This document shows positions 16,732 to 25,728 of a DNA stretch of 64,000 nucleotides, in pieces. The number at the start of each line of letters is the position of its first letter. Positions within the stretch are counted from its first letter, which is position 1. This DNA is from Streptomyces sp. NBC_00464. GTDB taxonomy: Bacteria > Actinomycetota > Actinomycetes > Streptomycetales > Streptomycetaceae. Where the stretch lies: positions 5,580,001 through 5,644,000 of the forward strand of contig NZ_CP107899.1 in NCBI RefSeq assembly GCF_036013915.1, written 5' to 3'. The notes below the pieces were generated by a model. That model saw only the letters and a program-made list of their open reading frames with translations, was not told the DNA's origin and made no database searches. Both the position numbers and the translations under genes were made by a program.

Positions 16732-17457
16732 TCAGGCGGGCGGGGCGACCGGTGTGCCGGGGCGGCCCGAGCGGCGCAGCGCGTCGGCCACGAATCCGTC
16801 CGCCTTCAACTCCTCGATCAGTTCCCACAGGAACCGCGCCGTCTCGGGGGTCCGGCTCCGAGTTGTCCCCACCGCCTGCCGGATCTCCATGAACCGGTCC
16901 TCGATCAGGCGTACTTCGCCCGGGTGCCCCGCGACGTACTCGGTCAGCGGCTGCCGGATGCCGGCCGCCACCTCCAGGCCCTGCTCACGGAAGACGTCCA
17001 CGCCCTCCGCGCCGCGCACCACGGTCGCGCGCCGGAGGGTACGGGTCAGGAACAGGTCGTACGCGGAGCCCTGCTTCACGCCGATTCTGACGCCCGCCCG
17101 GTCGACCTCGGCTGCGGAGGTGAGGTCCGAGTCGACGGGCACGGCGTACACGCCCTCGATCACCACATAGGGGGAGGTGAAGGCGACTTCGGCCTCGCGC
17201 GCCGGCTCGATCGCGAGGAAGCAGATGTCGGCCAGGCCGGCGGCCATCGCCTCGTACGACCTGCGCGCCGCGTCGAAGCAGAGCAGTTCCACCGGCACCC
17301 CCAGGCGTGTGCCGATCTCCCGCGCGAGATCGACCGTGACGCCGCTCGGATCGGCGGGTGTGCCCTGGGCCAGGACCGGGTTCCCGAGGTTGACCGAGGC
17401 CCTCAGTACACCCGTCGGTGCCAGGTCCGCGGTGACGAAGGCGGATGCGATCTTCAT
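16732..17457 (-). CDS. Solute-binding protein-like (family 3) without signal peptide
   Basis: A 241-residue protein with the periplasmic-binding-protein type II fold: GVTVDLAREIGTRLGVPVELL, then AGLADICFLAIEP, then TSPYVVIEGVYAVP. These normally bind amino acids outside the cell for ABC uptake. Here there is no signal peptide or lipobox, and no upstream in-frame start adds one, so the protein is probably cytoplasmic. Possible roles are an enzyme-like (arogenate dehydratase-like) or sensory function. No permease gene is adjacent. Confidence 0.82.
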   Translation of the reverse strand: MKIASAFVTADLAPTGVLRASVNLGNPVLAQGTPADPSGVTVDLAREIGTRLGVPVELLCFDAARRSYEAMAAGLADICFLAIEPAREAEVAFTSPYVVIEGVYAVPVDSDLTSAAEVDRAGVRIGVKQGSAYDLFLTRTLRRATVVRGAEGVDVFREQGLEVAAGIRQPLTEYVAGHPGEVRLIEDRFMEIRQAVGTTRSRTPETARFLWELIEELKADGFVADALRRSGRPGTPVAPPA

Positions 17458-17494
17458 GGAGGGGAGTTTAGGACAACCACCGCGCGGACCGTCC

Positions 17495-19474
17495 TCAGCG
17501 GCCGTTCGTGGGGCCGGCGCCCGACAACAGGTACAGCCGCAGTGCCAGTTGCAGCTCCAGCGCCCGGTCCGGCTCGTTCCAGTCCCGGCCCAGCAGCACC
17601 TGGACCCGGTCCAGCCGCTGCACCACCGTGTTCACGTGCACGTGCAGCTCGTCCTTGGCCCGGATCAGGCTGCCGCCCGCGCCGAAGTAGGCGCTCAGCG
17701 TCCGCACCAGGTGCGTGCCGCGCTGTGCGTCGTACTCCAGCAGCGGCCCCAGCGCCGCCTTCACGAAGCCGTCGACGTCCTGCGCGTTGCCCAGGACCAC
17801 GCCCAGGAAGCCGAGTTCGTCCACGCAGGCGCCCTCGCCCGTGCGCCCCAGCACCCGCATGGCCCGCAGACAGCGCGCCGCCTCGCCGTAGGCCGCGGCC
17901 AGCTCCCGGGGGCCCCGGGCGGGCCCGGCGGCGGCCACGGTGACGGGGGACTGCGCCAGCTGGCCCAGCTGGGCCGCCGCCGAACGGGCCGCGCGGCCCG
18001 CGTCCGTACCGTCGCCCTCGATCAACAGCACGACCGTGCCCGCGTGTTCGGCGCTCACCCCGTGGATGTCGCCGCCGAACAGATAGCGCATGGCGGCCGG
18101 GGCCAGCCGCTCCCGCGCACCCGTCTCCGCCACCAGCAGCAGATGCGGGCCGTCCAGGTCGATGCCCAGGCGGCGGCCCCGTTCGGCCAGCCCCGCCGGG
18201 TCGCGGCCGGGGTCCGTCAGCAGGTCCGCGATCAGCTCGCCGCGTATCCGGTTCTCCGTCTCGGCCACCGTGCGCCGCAGGAGCAGGAGGAGTCCGGTGA
18301 CCACGGCCGACCGCTCGAACAGCCGCCGGTCGGAGTCGTCCAGCGGCCGGCTCCGGTGCAGCACCAGACCGGCCAGCAGCTCCTGCCCGGCGAGCACCGC
18401 GCAGACCACCCGACCGTCGCGGTGCACCGCACGTGCCCCCGTACGGGACTCCTCGGCCGCCTCCGCCAGCCACCCGGCGTCCATGCCGTCGGCGGCGAAG
18501 CCCGTACCGTCCGGGCGCACGGCGGCCAGCGGGCGGCCGCCCGGGTCGTGAATGGTCAGCGGGGAGTCGAGCAGCCCGGCGACGGCCGCCGCCACGTCCT
18601 TCACGTCCCTGCCCCGCAGCACCAGGTCCGTCAGCCGGTCGTGCGACTCCTCGGCCCGCTGCATGGCCGCCGAGTGCGCGCGTACGGAGGCGTTGGCCTC
18701 GGCCAGCTCCGCGTTGGCCTCCGCGAGTTCGGCGAGGGCCGCGGTCGTGTCGGCCAGTGCGCGGGCCGTGTCGATCGCGATCGCGGCGTGCGCGGCCAGC
18801 GAGCAGAGCAGGGCGACCTCGTCGGGGCTGAAGACCCTGGGGGCGCGGTCGGCCGCGAAGAGGACGCCGATCACCTTTCCCGTACCGCCGCGGCTGGAGC
18901 CGAGCAGCAGGGGCACGCCCAGGATGGCCACCAGGCCCTCGTCCAGCACGCCGGCGTTGATGTTGCGGGTGTGGCGGAAGCGGTCGTCGGTGCGGTAGTC
19001 CGGCGTCGCGTACGGACTCGCCGTCTGCGCCACCAGGCCGCCGAGCCCCTCGCCGAGTTCGAGGCGCAGCCGCTGGAAGAGCACCGACACCGAGCCGTCG
19101 GTCACCCGCATGTAGGTGTCGCCCGCCTCCTCGTCCGGGAGCGTGAGGTAGGCCGTGTCCGTGCCCAGCAGCATCCTGGCCCGCCGCACGATCGCCTTCA
19201 GCACGTCGTCCAGATCGCGGGAGGCCGCCAGGTCGCCCGCCGTGTCGAAGAGCGCGGTCAGCTGGAGCTCGCGGCGGCGGTGCTGGCGCAGGGCGCCCCT
19301 GATCCGCAGCGCGGTGGCCGTGGCCCGCTCCACCTCGGCGAGCTCCTCGGCGGGCACACCGTCCCCCCGGGCCTGCGAGGAGACCGCCCCCAGCGCCTCG
19401 GCGGGCGCGTCGTCGGCCAGCAGGTCGAACAGGCGCCGGAGGTGGGGGGCGGCGGAGGGGAGCGGTTCAGGCAT
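17495..19474 (-). CDS. GAF-domain PucR/CdaR-type transcriptional regulator
   Basis: A 659-residue regulator. A GAF sensor domain lies at about residues 75-250 (LFDTAGDLAASRDLDDVLKA, IGVLFAADRAPRVFSPDE), followed by an Ala/Glu-rich coiled coil, a central PucR-like region, and a C-terminal PucR helix-turn-helix (YFGAGGSLIRAKDELHVHVN, TVVQRLDRV). PucR regulators usually activate nearby catabolic genes. The start at 19474 was chosen because the upstream extension overlaps the 3-hydroxybutyrate dehydrogenase gene. It follows that gene by 32 bases, so they form an operon. Confidence 0.9.
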   Translation of the reverse strand: MPEPLPSAAPHLRRLFDLLADDAPAEALGAVSSQARGDGVPAEELAEVERATATALRIRGALRQHRRRELQLTALFDTAGDLAASRDLDDVLKAIVRRARMLLGTDTAYLTLPDEEAGDTYMRVTDGSVSVLFQRLRLELGEGLGGLVAQTASPYATPDYRTDDRFRHTRNINAGVLDEGLVAILGVPLLLGSSRGGTGKVIGVLFAADRAPRVFSPDEVALLCSLAAHAAIAIDTARALADTTAALAELAEANAELAEANASVRAHSAAMQRAEESHDRLTDLVLRGRDVKDVAAAVAGLLDSPLTIHDPGGRPLAAVRPDGTGFAADGMDAGWLAEAAEESRTGARAVHRDGRVVCAVLAGQELLAGLVLHRSRPLDDSDRRLFERSAVVTGLLLLLRRTVAETENRIRGELIADLLTDPGRDPAGLAERGRRLGIDLDGPHLLLVAETGARERLAPAAMRYLFGGDIHGVSAEHAGTVVLLIEGDGTDAGRAARSAAAQLGQLAQSPVTVAAAGPARGPRELAAAYGEAARCLRAMRVLGRTGEGACVDELGFLGVVLGNAQDVDGFVKAALGPLLEYDAQRGTHLVRTLSAYFGAGGSLIRAKDELHVHVNTVVQRLDRVQVLLGRDWNEPDRALELQLALRLYLLSGAGPTNGR

Positions 19475-19506
19475 GGCGTCCAGCGTTCGTAGGAGGCGGG
19501 TCGGGG

Positions 19507-20328
19507 TCAGTTGGCGGTCCAGCCGCCGTCCATGGAGAGCGAGGTGCCGGTGATGTGCCCGGTGCGCGGCCCGCACAGCCACAGGACCGCCTCGGCGACG
19601 TCCGCCGGTTCGATCAGCCGTTTGATCGCGCTGCGCTCCAGCATCACCCGCCCCACCACGTCCGCCTCCGAGATGCCGTGCGTCCGTGCCTGGTCGGCGA
19701 TCTGGTTCTCGACCAGGGGCGTGCGTACGTAACCGGGGCTGACGCAGTTGCTCGTCACCCCGTGCTCCGCCGCTTCGAGCGCCACCACCTTGCTCAGCCC
19801 CTCCAGTGCGTGCTTGGCCGTCACATAGGCCGACTTGTACGGGCTCGCGCGCAGCCCGTGCACCGACGAGATGTTGACCACGCGCCCCCAGCCGCGTTCG
19901 TACATGCCCGGCAGGGTCCGGCGCAAGATGCGGAACGGGGTCTCCACCATCACGCGCTGGATGAGCGCGAAGCGTTCCGGCGGGAACTCGTGGACGGGGG
20001 CGACGTGCTGGAGCCCCGCGTTGTTGACCACGACGTCCACGTCGGCCGGCAGCGTGTCGACGACCGCCGGGTCGGACAGGTCCACCACCCAGGCCGTCCC
20101 GCCGATCTCCTCCGCCAGGCCCTTCGCGGCCTCGCCGGACCGGTCCACGACGTGCACATGTGCACCCGCCGCGGCCAGCGCCTGCGCACAGGCCCGCCCG
20201 ATGCCGCTCGCCGCTCCGGTCACCAGCGCGGTGCGCCCGGCCAGCAGCGGTTCGGCGGGGGGCTGCGGTGATTCGCCGCCGGGGGAGGGGGCGGGGGGCT
20301 CGTGATCCGGTCTGCGGGAAGTCTCCAT
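19507..20328 (-). CDS. 3-Hydroxybutyrate dehydrogenase (SDR family)
   Basis: A 273-residue short-chain dehydrogenase. It has the GAASGIGRA cofactor loop, NNAG, the catalytic Ser in VVNISSVHG and YVTAK with catalytic Tyr and Lys. The segment VNNAGLQHVAPVHEFP is typical of D-3-hydroxybutyrate dehydrogenase and matches its Q and H substrate-binding residues. It makes acetoacetate from 3-hydroxybutyrate. A non-family proline-rich N-terminal extension of about 30 residues precedes the fold. The gene is divergent from a PHB depolymerase gene and followed by the PucR-type regulator. Confidence 0.88.
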   Translation of the reverse strand: METSRRPDHEPPAPSPGGESPQPPAEPLLAGRTALVTGAASGIGRACAQALAAAGAHVHVVDRSGEAAKGLAEEIGGTAWVVDLSDPAVVDTLPADVDVVVNNAGLQHVAPVHEFPPERFALIQRVMVETPFRILRRTLPGMYERGWGRVVNISSVHGLRASPYKSAYVTAKHALEGLSKVVALEAAEHGVTSNCVSPGYVRTPLVENQIADQARTHGISEADVVGRVMLERSAIKRLIEPADVAEAVLWLCGPRTGHITGTSLSMDGGWTAN

Positions 20329-20586
20329 GGCCGTCACCGTAGGTACGCGGCGGCCCGTGTCACACGGCGCCGGTGCACACACCCTCCCGCCCCGGCATGG
20401 TGGCGGCGTACATGGTGCCGCGCGGCGCCGGGACGGCCCGCCGCGGAGCCCCCGGACCGCACAAGGGACCGGCCGCACACACCCGGCACGTGCCGGTGTC
20501 CGCCTGCCACATGGGCGCGGGGAGCCCCTGCTCGTAGGTTCCGGCAGCAACCCGATCCCCCGCACGTACCGACCAGGGAGGCACCC

Positions 20587-22065
20587 GTGCGCCCACCGAT
20601 CCTGAGACGTCTCCTCCGCCGCGTCGCATCCGCGGCCGCCCTCGGGCTGCTCGCGGCGACGCTGAGCACCACGGCCGCCGCGACACCGGCCGCAGCCGCT
20701 GCCGCCGGTCTCCAGCAGGTCACCGGCTTCGGCTCGAACCCCGGCAATCTCCAGATGTACGCCTACACGCCCGCCGGCCTGCCCGCGAACGCCCCCCTGG
20801 TCGTCGCCCTGCACGGCTGCACCCAGACGGCCTCCGCGTACTACACCAACTCCGGCTGGCCGCAGTTCGCCGACAAGTGGGGCTTCGCCGTCGTCTTCCC
20901 GCAGACCACGTCCGCGAACAACTCCCTCTCCTGCTTCGGCTGGTTCGACCCGGCCGAGGACACCCGGGGCAAGGGCGAGGCGGCGTCCGTCGTGCAGATG
21001 GTCGAGTACGCCAAGCAGACGTACGGCTCGGACGGCCGCCGGGTGTACGTCACCGGGCTCTCGGCGGGCGGCGGCATGACGGCGGACCTGCTGGCCGCCT
21101 ACCCGGACGTCTTCGCGGGCGGTTCGGTGGCCTCGGGCCTGCCCGCGCAGTGTGCGACGAGCCAGGCGGCCGCTTCGGGCTGCCAGACGGGCCCGCAGAA
21201 GCTCAGCCCCGCACAGTGGGGCGACAAGGTGCGCAGCGCCTATCCGGGGTACACCGGCCCCTGGCCCCGCGTCGCGGTCTGGCAGGGCACCTCGGACTAC
21301 ACGGTGTACCCGGCCAACGCCACGGCCCTGCGCGACCAGTGGACGGACGTCTGGGGCATCGGTCAGACACCGTCGTCCACCGACACCCTCCCCGGCAACA
21401 CCACCCGCAGCGTCTACAACGACGCCTCGGGGCGGCCGGCCGTGGAGACGTACTCCGTCTCCGGGATGGGCCACGGCCTGCCCGTCAGCCCCGGATCGGG
21501 TGACCAGCAGTGCGGGACGACGGCCGCGTACTTCCTGAACGCGATCTGTTCGACGTACTACACGGGTGTCTTCTGGGGCCTGGACGGCGGCACCCCGGGC
21601 GGGGGCGGCGACCAGCTCCCCGCGCCCGCGGGCGTGATTGTCACCGGCACCACGGACACCACCGCCGCGCTGTCCTGGAACGCGGTCGAGGGCGCCGCCT
21701 CGTACGCGGTATACCGCAACGGTACGAAGATCGCCTCGCCCACCGCCACCACGTACACGGACACCGGACTCACCGCCGGAACCGCCTACCGCTACACCGT
21801 GACGGCGATCGACGCGGCGGGCACGGCCGGTACCGCCTCGGCCCAGGTGACGGCGACCACCACCGGCGGCAGCACCCCGGCGAAGTGCTACACCGCCACC
21901 AACTACGCCCAGGTGACGGCGGGCAGGGCCCACACCACCGGCGGTTACGTCTACGCCAACGGCTCGAACCAGAACATGGGCCTGTACAACGTCTTCGTCA
22001 GCCACACCCTGAAGGAGTCGCCCGCGGGCTACTTCGTGATCGCCGACAGCGGCTGCACGAGCTGA
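20587..22065 (+). CDS. Extracellular PHB depolymerase with fibronectin type III domain
   Basis: A 492-residue secreted esterase. A twin-arginine-like signal peptide (LRRLLRRVASAAALG) precedes an alpha/beta-hydrolase domain: LHGCTQTAS for the oxyanion hole, the lipase box GLSAGGG with catalytic Ser, and GMGHGLPV with catalytic His. A fibronectin III linker (about 345-430) and a C-terminal domain of about 60 residues with two cysteines follow, as in polymer-binding depolymerases. It cleaves polyhydroxybutyrate outside the cell to 3-hydroxybutyrate oligomers. GTG 20587 has an AGGGAGG site. Hydrolysis product and the neighbouring dehydrogenase form a pathway. Confidence 0.9.
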   Translation: MRPPILRRLLRRVASAAALGLLAATLSTTAAATPAAAAAAGLQQVTGFGSNPGNLQMYAYTPAGLPANAPLVVALHGCTQTASAYYTNSGWPQFADKWGFAVVFPQTTSANNSLSCFGWFDPAEDTRGKGEAASVVQMVEYAKQTYGSDGRRVYVTGLSAGGGMTADLLAAYPDVFAGGSVASGLPAQCATSQAAASGCQTGPQKLSPAQWGDKVRSAYPGYTGPWPRVAVWQGTSDYTVYPANATALRDQWTDVWGIGQTPSSTDTLPGNTTRSVYNDASGRPAVETYSVSGMGHGLPVSPGSGDQQCGTTAAYFLNAICSTYYTGVFWGLDGGTPGGGGDQLPAPAGVIVTGTTDTTAALSWNAVEGAASYAVYRNGTKIASPTATTYTDTGLTAGTAYRYTVTAIDAAGTAGTASAQVTATTTGGSTPAKCYTATNYAQVTAGRAHTTGGYVYANGSNQNMGLYNVFVSHTLKESPAGYFVIADSGCTS

Positions 22066-22070
22066 CGGGA

Positions 22071-22102
22071 GGACCGGCCCGGCAGCCCCTCCGGGCCGGT
22101 CC
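22071..22102. terminator. Bidirectional terminator
   Basis: A perfect 12-bp stem with an 8-base loop lies between the convergent PHB depolymerase and alpha/beta-hydrolase genes, five bases from each stop. Confidence 0.85.
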
Positions 22103-22107
22103 CAGCC

Positions 22108-22992
22108 TCATACGCGCGCGTACGCCACGAGCCGGTCGGCGACCTCCCGCGCGCCCCGCTCGCCCGTGAGTACCGTGTAGTGGTTCACGTCCTTCACCGC
22201 CACCGGCTCCACCCGGGTCCCGTCCAGGTCCGCCGCCGCGAGCCGGCTCTCGTCGTACAGCCCCTGCTCCTCGTCCATCAGACCGCGCGCCGCCCACAGC
22301 AGCGTCGCCTCGGCGGGCAGCCTCCGTACGGCCGTGAGCACCTCCGCGTCGAACAGGCCGACGCCGTCCGTGCGGATCGCCTCGATCCGGCAGGACGAGC
22401 GCAGGGCGGGCTCCTCGCCCGTCAGATCGCGCTGGATGTACGCGTCCACCTCGTCCGACCAGGAGCCCGCGAACGCCGGGTGCGCCTGCCAGAAGGCGCG
22501 GTAGGCGGCCCGGTCCCGGAACGTCATCGACAGCCGGTCCATCGCCGGTCCGATCACCGCCGTCAGCAGTTCGTCGGGCGTCAGATGCGTGGGCGCGGGG
22601 AAGCCGATGCCGCCGTCGACGAGCAGCAGCGGCCCGAAGCGGTCCGGGTGGCGCACCGCGGCCAGTGCCGCGACGAACGCGCCCATCGAGTGGCCCGCCA
22701 GCACCACCCGTTCCAGGCCCAGGGTCTCGGTCAGGGCGGCGATGTCGTCCGCGTGCGCGGCGATGCCGTACGGGCCGGGGAGACCCGAACTTCCCGCCCT
22801 GCCCCGCAGATCCGGGGCGACCAGCGTGACGCGGCCGGCCAGCTGCCGGGCCACCGTGCCCCAGGAGAGCGCGTTGGCCGTGATGCCGTGCAGCGCCACC
22901 ACCGTCGGCGCCTGCGGATCGGCCGCCGGCCAGCGCAGTGCGGCCAACGTGCCTCCACTCACGGGGACTTCGATCTCCTCGTACGGAATCAC
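22108..22992 (-). CDS. Alpha/beta hydrolase, last gene of the Liv-type operon
   Basis: A 294-residue cytoplasmic hydrolase. LHGITANALSW forms the oxyanion hole, GHSMGAFVA is the nucleophile elbow with catalytic Ser, and KDVNHYTVL near the end carries the catalytic His. No signal peptide. The GTG start overlaps the LivM-like stop by four bases (GTGA), so it is translated with the transporter, and it probably acts on the imported compound, such as an ester or amide. The exact substrate is unknown. Confidence 0.88.
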   Translation of the reverse strand: MIPYEEIEVPVSGGTLAALRWPAADPQAPTVVALHGITANALSWGTVARQLAGRVTLVAPDLRGRAGSSGLPGPYGIAAHADDIAALTETLGLERVVLAGHSMGAFVAALAAVRHPDRFGPLLLVDGGIGFPAPTHLTPDELLTAVIGPAMDRLSMTFRDRAAYRAFWQAHPAFAGSWSDEVDAYIQRDLTGEEPALRSSCRIEAIRTDGVGLFDAEVLTAVRRLPAEATLLWAARGLMDEEQGLYDESRLAAADLDGTRVEPVAVKDVNHYTVLTGERGAREVADRLVAYARV

Positions 22993-24098
22993 TGGTCTCC
23001 GGTCTCCTTCCGGTACGGGACGGACCTCAGCCTGGACGGCAACCGGGCCAGGCCGCCCGGCAGCAGATGTACCACGGCCACGAACAGCACGCCCAGCAGG
23101 AACAGCGGCTGGGAGAGCGGGACACGGAGCACGGCCGGCAGATCCGCGACCGCGCCCGAACCGGCCAGATCGCCGAGCCGGTGGTCCGCCCATGTGTAGA
23201 GGATGCCGCCGGCCATCGGACCCCAGCGGGCCCCCGAGCCGCCCAGTACCACCATCACCAGCAGCGACAGCGTGAAGTCGGACGTGGTGGTCTGGGGGGT
23301 GGAGCCGCCGGTCAGCAGCAGGTGCACGATGCCGCCGAGCGCGGCGAGCGCGCCCGCGACGACGAAGGCCGTCAGCTTGAATCCGTACGGTTTCAGGCCC
23401 AGCACCTCCACCCGGCGCTCGTTCTCCTTGATGCCCTCCCAGACACGGCCGGTGGGGGAGCGGACGGCCCGGTGGACGACGGCCAGGGTGAGTACGAGGT
23501 AGGCCAGCGCGATCCAGTAGAGGTTCGCCGTGTGGTCGATGCCGACCAGCCAGGAGGGCAGCAGATCGGCGGGGGCCGCCCGGCCCTCCTCGCCGCCGGT
23601 GACGCCGCCGGGGTTGCGGGACACCAGGATCGAGCCGGCCTGGGCGAAGGCCAGGGTCACCATGGAGAAGCCGATCCCGGTGACGCGCAGGCTCACCGAC
23701 CCCAGGACCAGGGCCAGCGCGACCCCGAAGAGGAGGCCGAGCACTGCGGCGAGGGCGAAGGGCAGGCCCGCCTCCAGCAGGAACATGTTGGTGGCGTAGC
23801 TGCCGGCCGCGAAGTACAGGGCGTGGCCGAACGAGAGCAGTCCGGTGCGGCCCAGCAGCAGGTCGTAGCCCGTGGCCAGGGCTCCGAACAGCAGGCAGGT
23901 GGCCAGGAGTTGGAGGCTGCCCGCACTGCCGAGCGGGCCGTCCAGCAGACCGGGCACGGGGACCGCGCTGAACGGTGCCACGGCCAGGACCAGCAGGACG
24001 GCGGCCGGCCACCAGCGCAGCAGCCGGGGCGTGCCGGTCGGGGGTATCGGGGCCGCAGCTCCCTCGGTGCGGTCGGGTGTCTCGGTGGTGGTGCTCAC
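22989..24098 (-). CDS. Branched-chain amino-acid-type ABC permease (LivM-like)
   Basis: A 369-residue membrane protein with about ten helices and the LivM-type pattern: LLGRTGLLSFGHALYFAAGSY near residue 80, IGFSMVTLAFAQ, and IKENERRVEVLGL, the coupling loop to the ATPases. GTG start at 24098 overlaps the LivH-like stop (GTGA). Together with the following subunits it forms an importer for amino acids or, as often in actinobacteria, for aromatic or carboxylic compounds. Confidence 0.92.
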   Translation of the reverse strand: MSTTTETPDRTEGAAAPIPPTGTPRLLRWWPAAVLLVLAVAPFSAVPVPGLLDGPLGSAGSLQLLATCLLFGALATGYDLLLGRTGLLSFGHALYFAAGSYATNMFLLEAGLPFALAAVLGLLFGVALALVLGSVSLRVTGIGFSMVTLAFAQAGSILVSRNPGGVTGGEEGRAAPADLLPSWLVGIDHTANLYWIALAYLVLTLAVVHRAVRSPTGRVWEGIKENERRVEVLGLKPYGFKLTAFVVAGALAALGGIVHLLLTGGSTPQTTTSDFTLSLLVMVVLGGSGARWGPMAGGILYTWADHRLGDLAGSGAVADLPAVLRVPLSQPLFLLGVLFVAVVHLLPGGLARLPSRLRSVPYRKETGDQ

Positions 24099-24982
24099 GC
24101 GAGCCTCCCCGTCAGTCCGCGCGGGCGGATCAGCAGCAGCGCGGCGAGCAGGACGACGACCGCCAGATCGCCGAGGCCCGCCGCGGTGTAGTAGTTGGCG
24201 AACTGCTGGACCAGGCCGATGACGACGGACGCCACGGCGGCGCCGGTCACCGAACCCATGCCGCCGGTGACCACGACGACGAACGCGAAGATCAGCAGCG
24301 AGGTGCCCTGGCGGGGGTCCACCGAGCCGAAGTACAGCCCGCCGAGTGCCCCGCCGAGCGCGGCGGCGCAGCCCCCGATCGCGAAGACGAGCGTGAACGC
24401 CTTGCGGACGTCGACGCCGAGCGCGGTGACCATCGCCCGGTCCTCGACACCGGCCCGTACGACGAGACCGTGCCGGGTCCGGCCGAGGAACAGCCGCAGC
24501 GCCACCAGCACCACGACCGCCGCCGCGACCAGGACGAGGCGGTTGACGGGGACCTGCGCGCCCAGCAGTCCGAAGGTGCCGGACAGCGCCTCGGGTCCCG
24601 GGAACGTCCGGGCGTCCGGGCCCCAGATGCCCGAGAGCAGCGCCGGGACGGCGAGCCCGACCCCGACGGTGGCGAGCACCTGCTCGCGCGGCCGGGTGTA
24701 GAGCGGGCGGACGACCGCGAGTTCCAGGAGCACGGCGGCCACGGTGCCCACCGCCGTACCGAACAGGACCGCGAGGACGAAGCCGGCGCCGCCGGGGCCC
24801 GCGCCGGGCAGATGACCGGACGCCGCCCACCAGGTGCCGTACGCACCGATGGAGAGCAGCGCCCCGTGCGCGAAGTTGAGGACGTCCATCAGGCCGAAGA
24901 TCAGCGAGAGTCCGGACGCCACGAGGAAATAGAGGGCTCCCAGACCGAGTCCGGTCATGGTGAGCAGCACGACGGTGGACAT
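24095..24982 (-). CDS. Branched-chain amino-acid-type ABC permease (LivH-like)
   Basis: A 295-residue membrane protein with the LivH pattern: LVASGLSLIFGLMDVLNFAHG at the start, then VRPLYTRPREQVLATVG and the C-terminal GGMGSVTGAAVASV loop. It pairs with the LivM-like permease. ATG start overlaps the LivF-like stop by one base. Confidence 0.93.
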   Translation of the reverse strand: MSTVVLLTMTGLGLGALYFLVASGLSLIFGLMDVLNFAHGALLSIGAYGTWWAASGHLPGAGPGGAGFVLAVLFGTAVGTVAAVLLELAVVRPLYTRPREQVLATVGVGLAVPALLSGIWGPDARTFPGPEALSGTFGLLGAQVPVNRLVLVAAAVVVLVALRLFLGRTRHGLVVRAGVEDRAMVTALGVDVRKAFTLVFAIGGCAAALGGALGGLYFGSVDPRQGTSLLIFAFVVVVTGGMGSVTGAAVASVVIGLVQQFANYYTAAGLGDLAVVVLLAALLLIRPRGLTGRLA

Positions 24983-25728
24983 CAGGAATCCGCCTCCGCG
25001 GTGTGTGGGGTCAGCGGGCCGTGGCCCACGCCGAGCAGTCGGCGGGCCGCCTCCGCGTCGCCGAGGAGTTCGGCCGCCGGCCCGCGGTGGGCGGTCCGGC
25101 CGTCGGCCAGCACCACGCAGTGCGCGGCGAGGCGCCGTACGACGGCGAGGTTCTGCTCCACGAGCAGCACCGGCACCGCCTCGGCGGCCCGTTCCAGCAC
25201 CTGGGTGACCTCGGTGACGACCTTCGGTGCCAGGCCCTTGGTGGGTTCGTCCGCGATGATCAGCCGGTTGGTGTTGAGCAGGGTGCGGCCGATGGCGACC
25301 ATCTGCTGCTGGCCGCCGGACAGCGTTCCGGCCAACTGCCTGGCTCGCTGCTTGAGTTCGGGAAAGAGTTCGTGGACCAGTGCGTATGCGGGCTCGCCCG
25401 CACCGCGCCGCTCGGCCAGGCGCAGGTTCTCCGCGACGGTCAGTCCGGCGAAGATGCCCCGGTCCTCGGGGGCGTAGCCGATCCCGCGCCGGACCAGCGC
25501 GTGCGTGGGCAGCGCCACGGTCTCCTCGCCGTCGAGGCGGACGCTGCCGCTGCGCGGGACGAGGCCGAGGATGCCGCGTACGGTCGTGGTCTTCCCGGCA
25601 CCGTTGCGGCCGAGCAGCGCGGTCACGCCGTGGCCGGCGACGTCCAGGCCGACGCCGTGCAGGATGTGCCGGCCGCCGATCAGGACGCGCAGGTCGTCGA
25701 CGGCAAGCAGGGGTTGCTCCGTGGTCAC
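24982..25728 (-). CDS. ABC transporter ATPase (LivF-like)
   Basis: A 248-residue ATPase: Walker A GRNGAGKTT, Q-loop followed by GYAPEDRGIFAGLTVAENL (a LivF mark), signature LSGGQQQMVAIG and Walker B LIIADEPTKGLAP. GTG at 25728 overlaps the LivG-like stop (GTGA). Powers the two permeases. Confidence 0.94.
   Translation of the reverse strand: MTTEQPLLAVDDLRVLIGGRHILHGVGLDVAGHGVTALLGRNGAGKTTTVRGILGLVPRSGSVRLDGEETVALPTHALVRRGIGYAPEDRGIFAGLTVAENLRLAERRGAGEPAYALVHELFPELKQRARQLAGTLSGGQQQMVAIGRTLLNTNRLIIADEPTKGLAPKVVTEVTQVLERAAEAVPVLLVEQNLAVVRRLAAHCVVLADGRTAHRGPAAELLGDAEAARRLLGVGHGPLTPHTAEADS

Noticed and set aside
17177..19492. 771-codon frame on the plus strand
   Set aside because: It is an antisense shadow of the GAF/PucR regulator, with Arg/Gly/Gln-rich low-complexity sequence and no domain.
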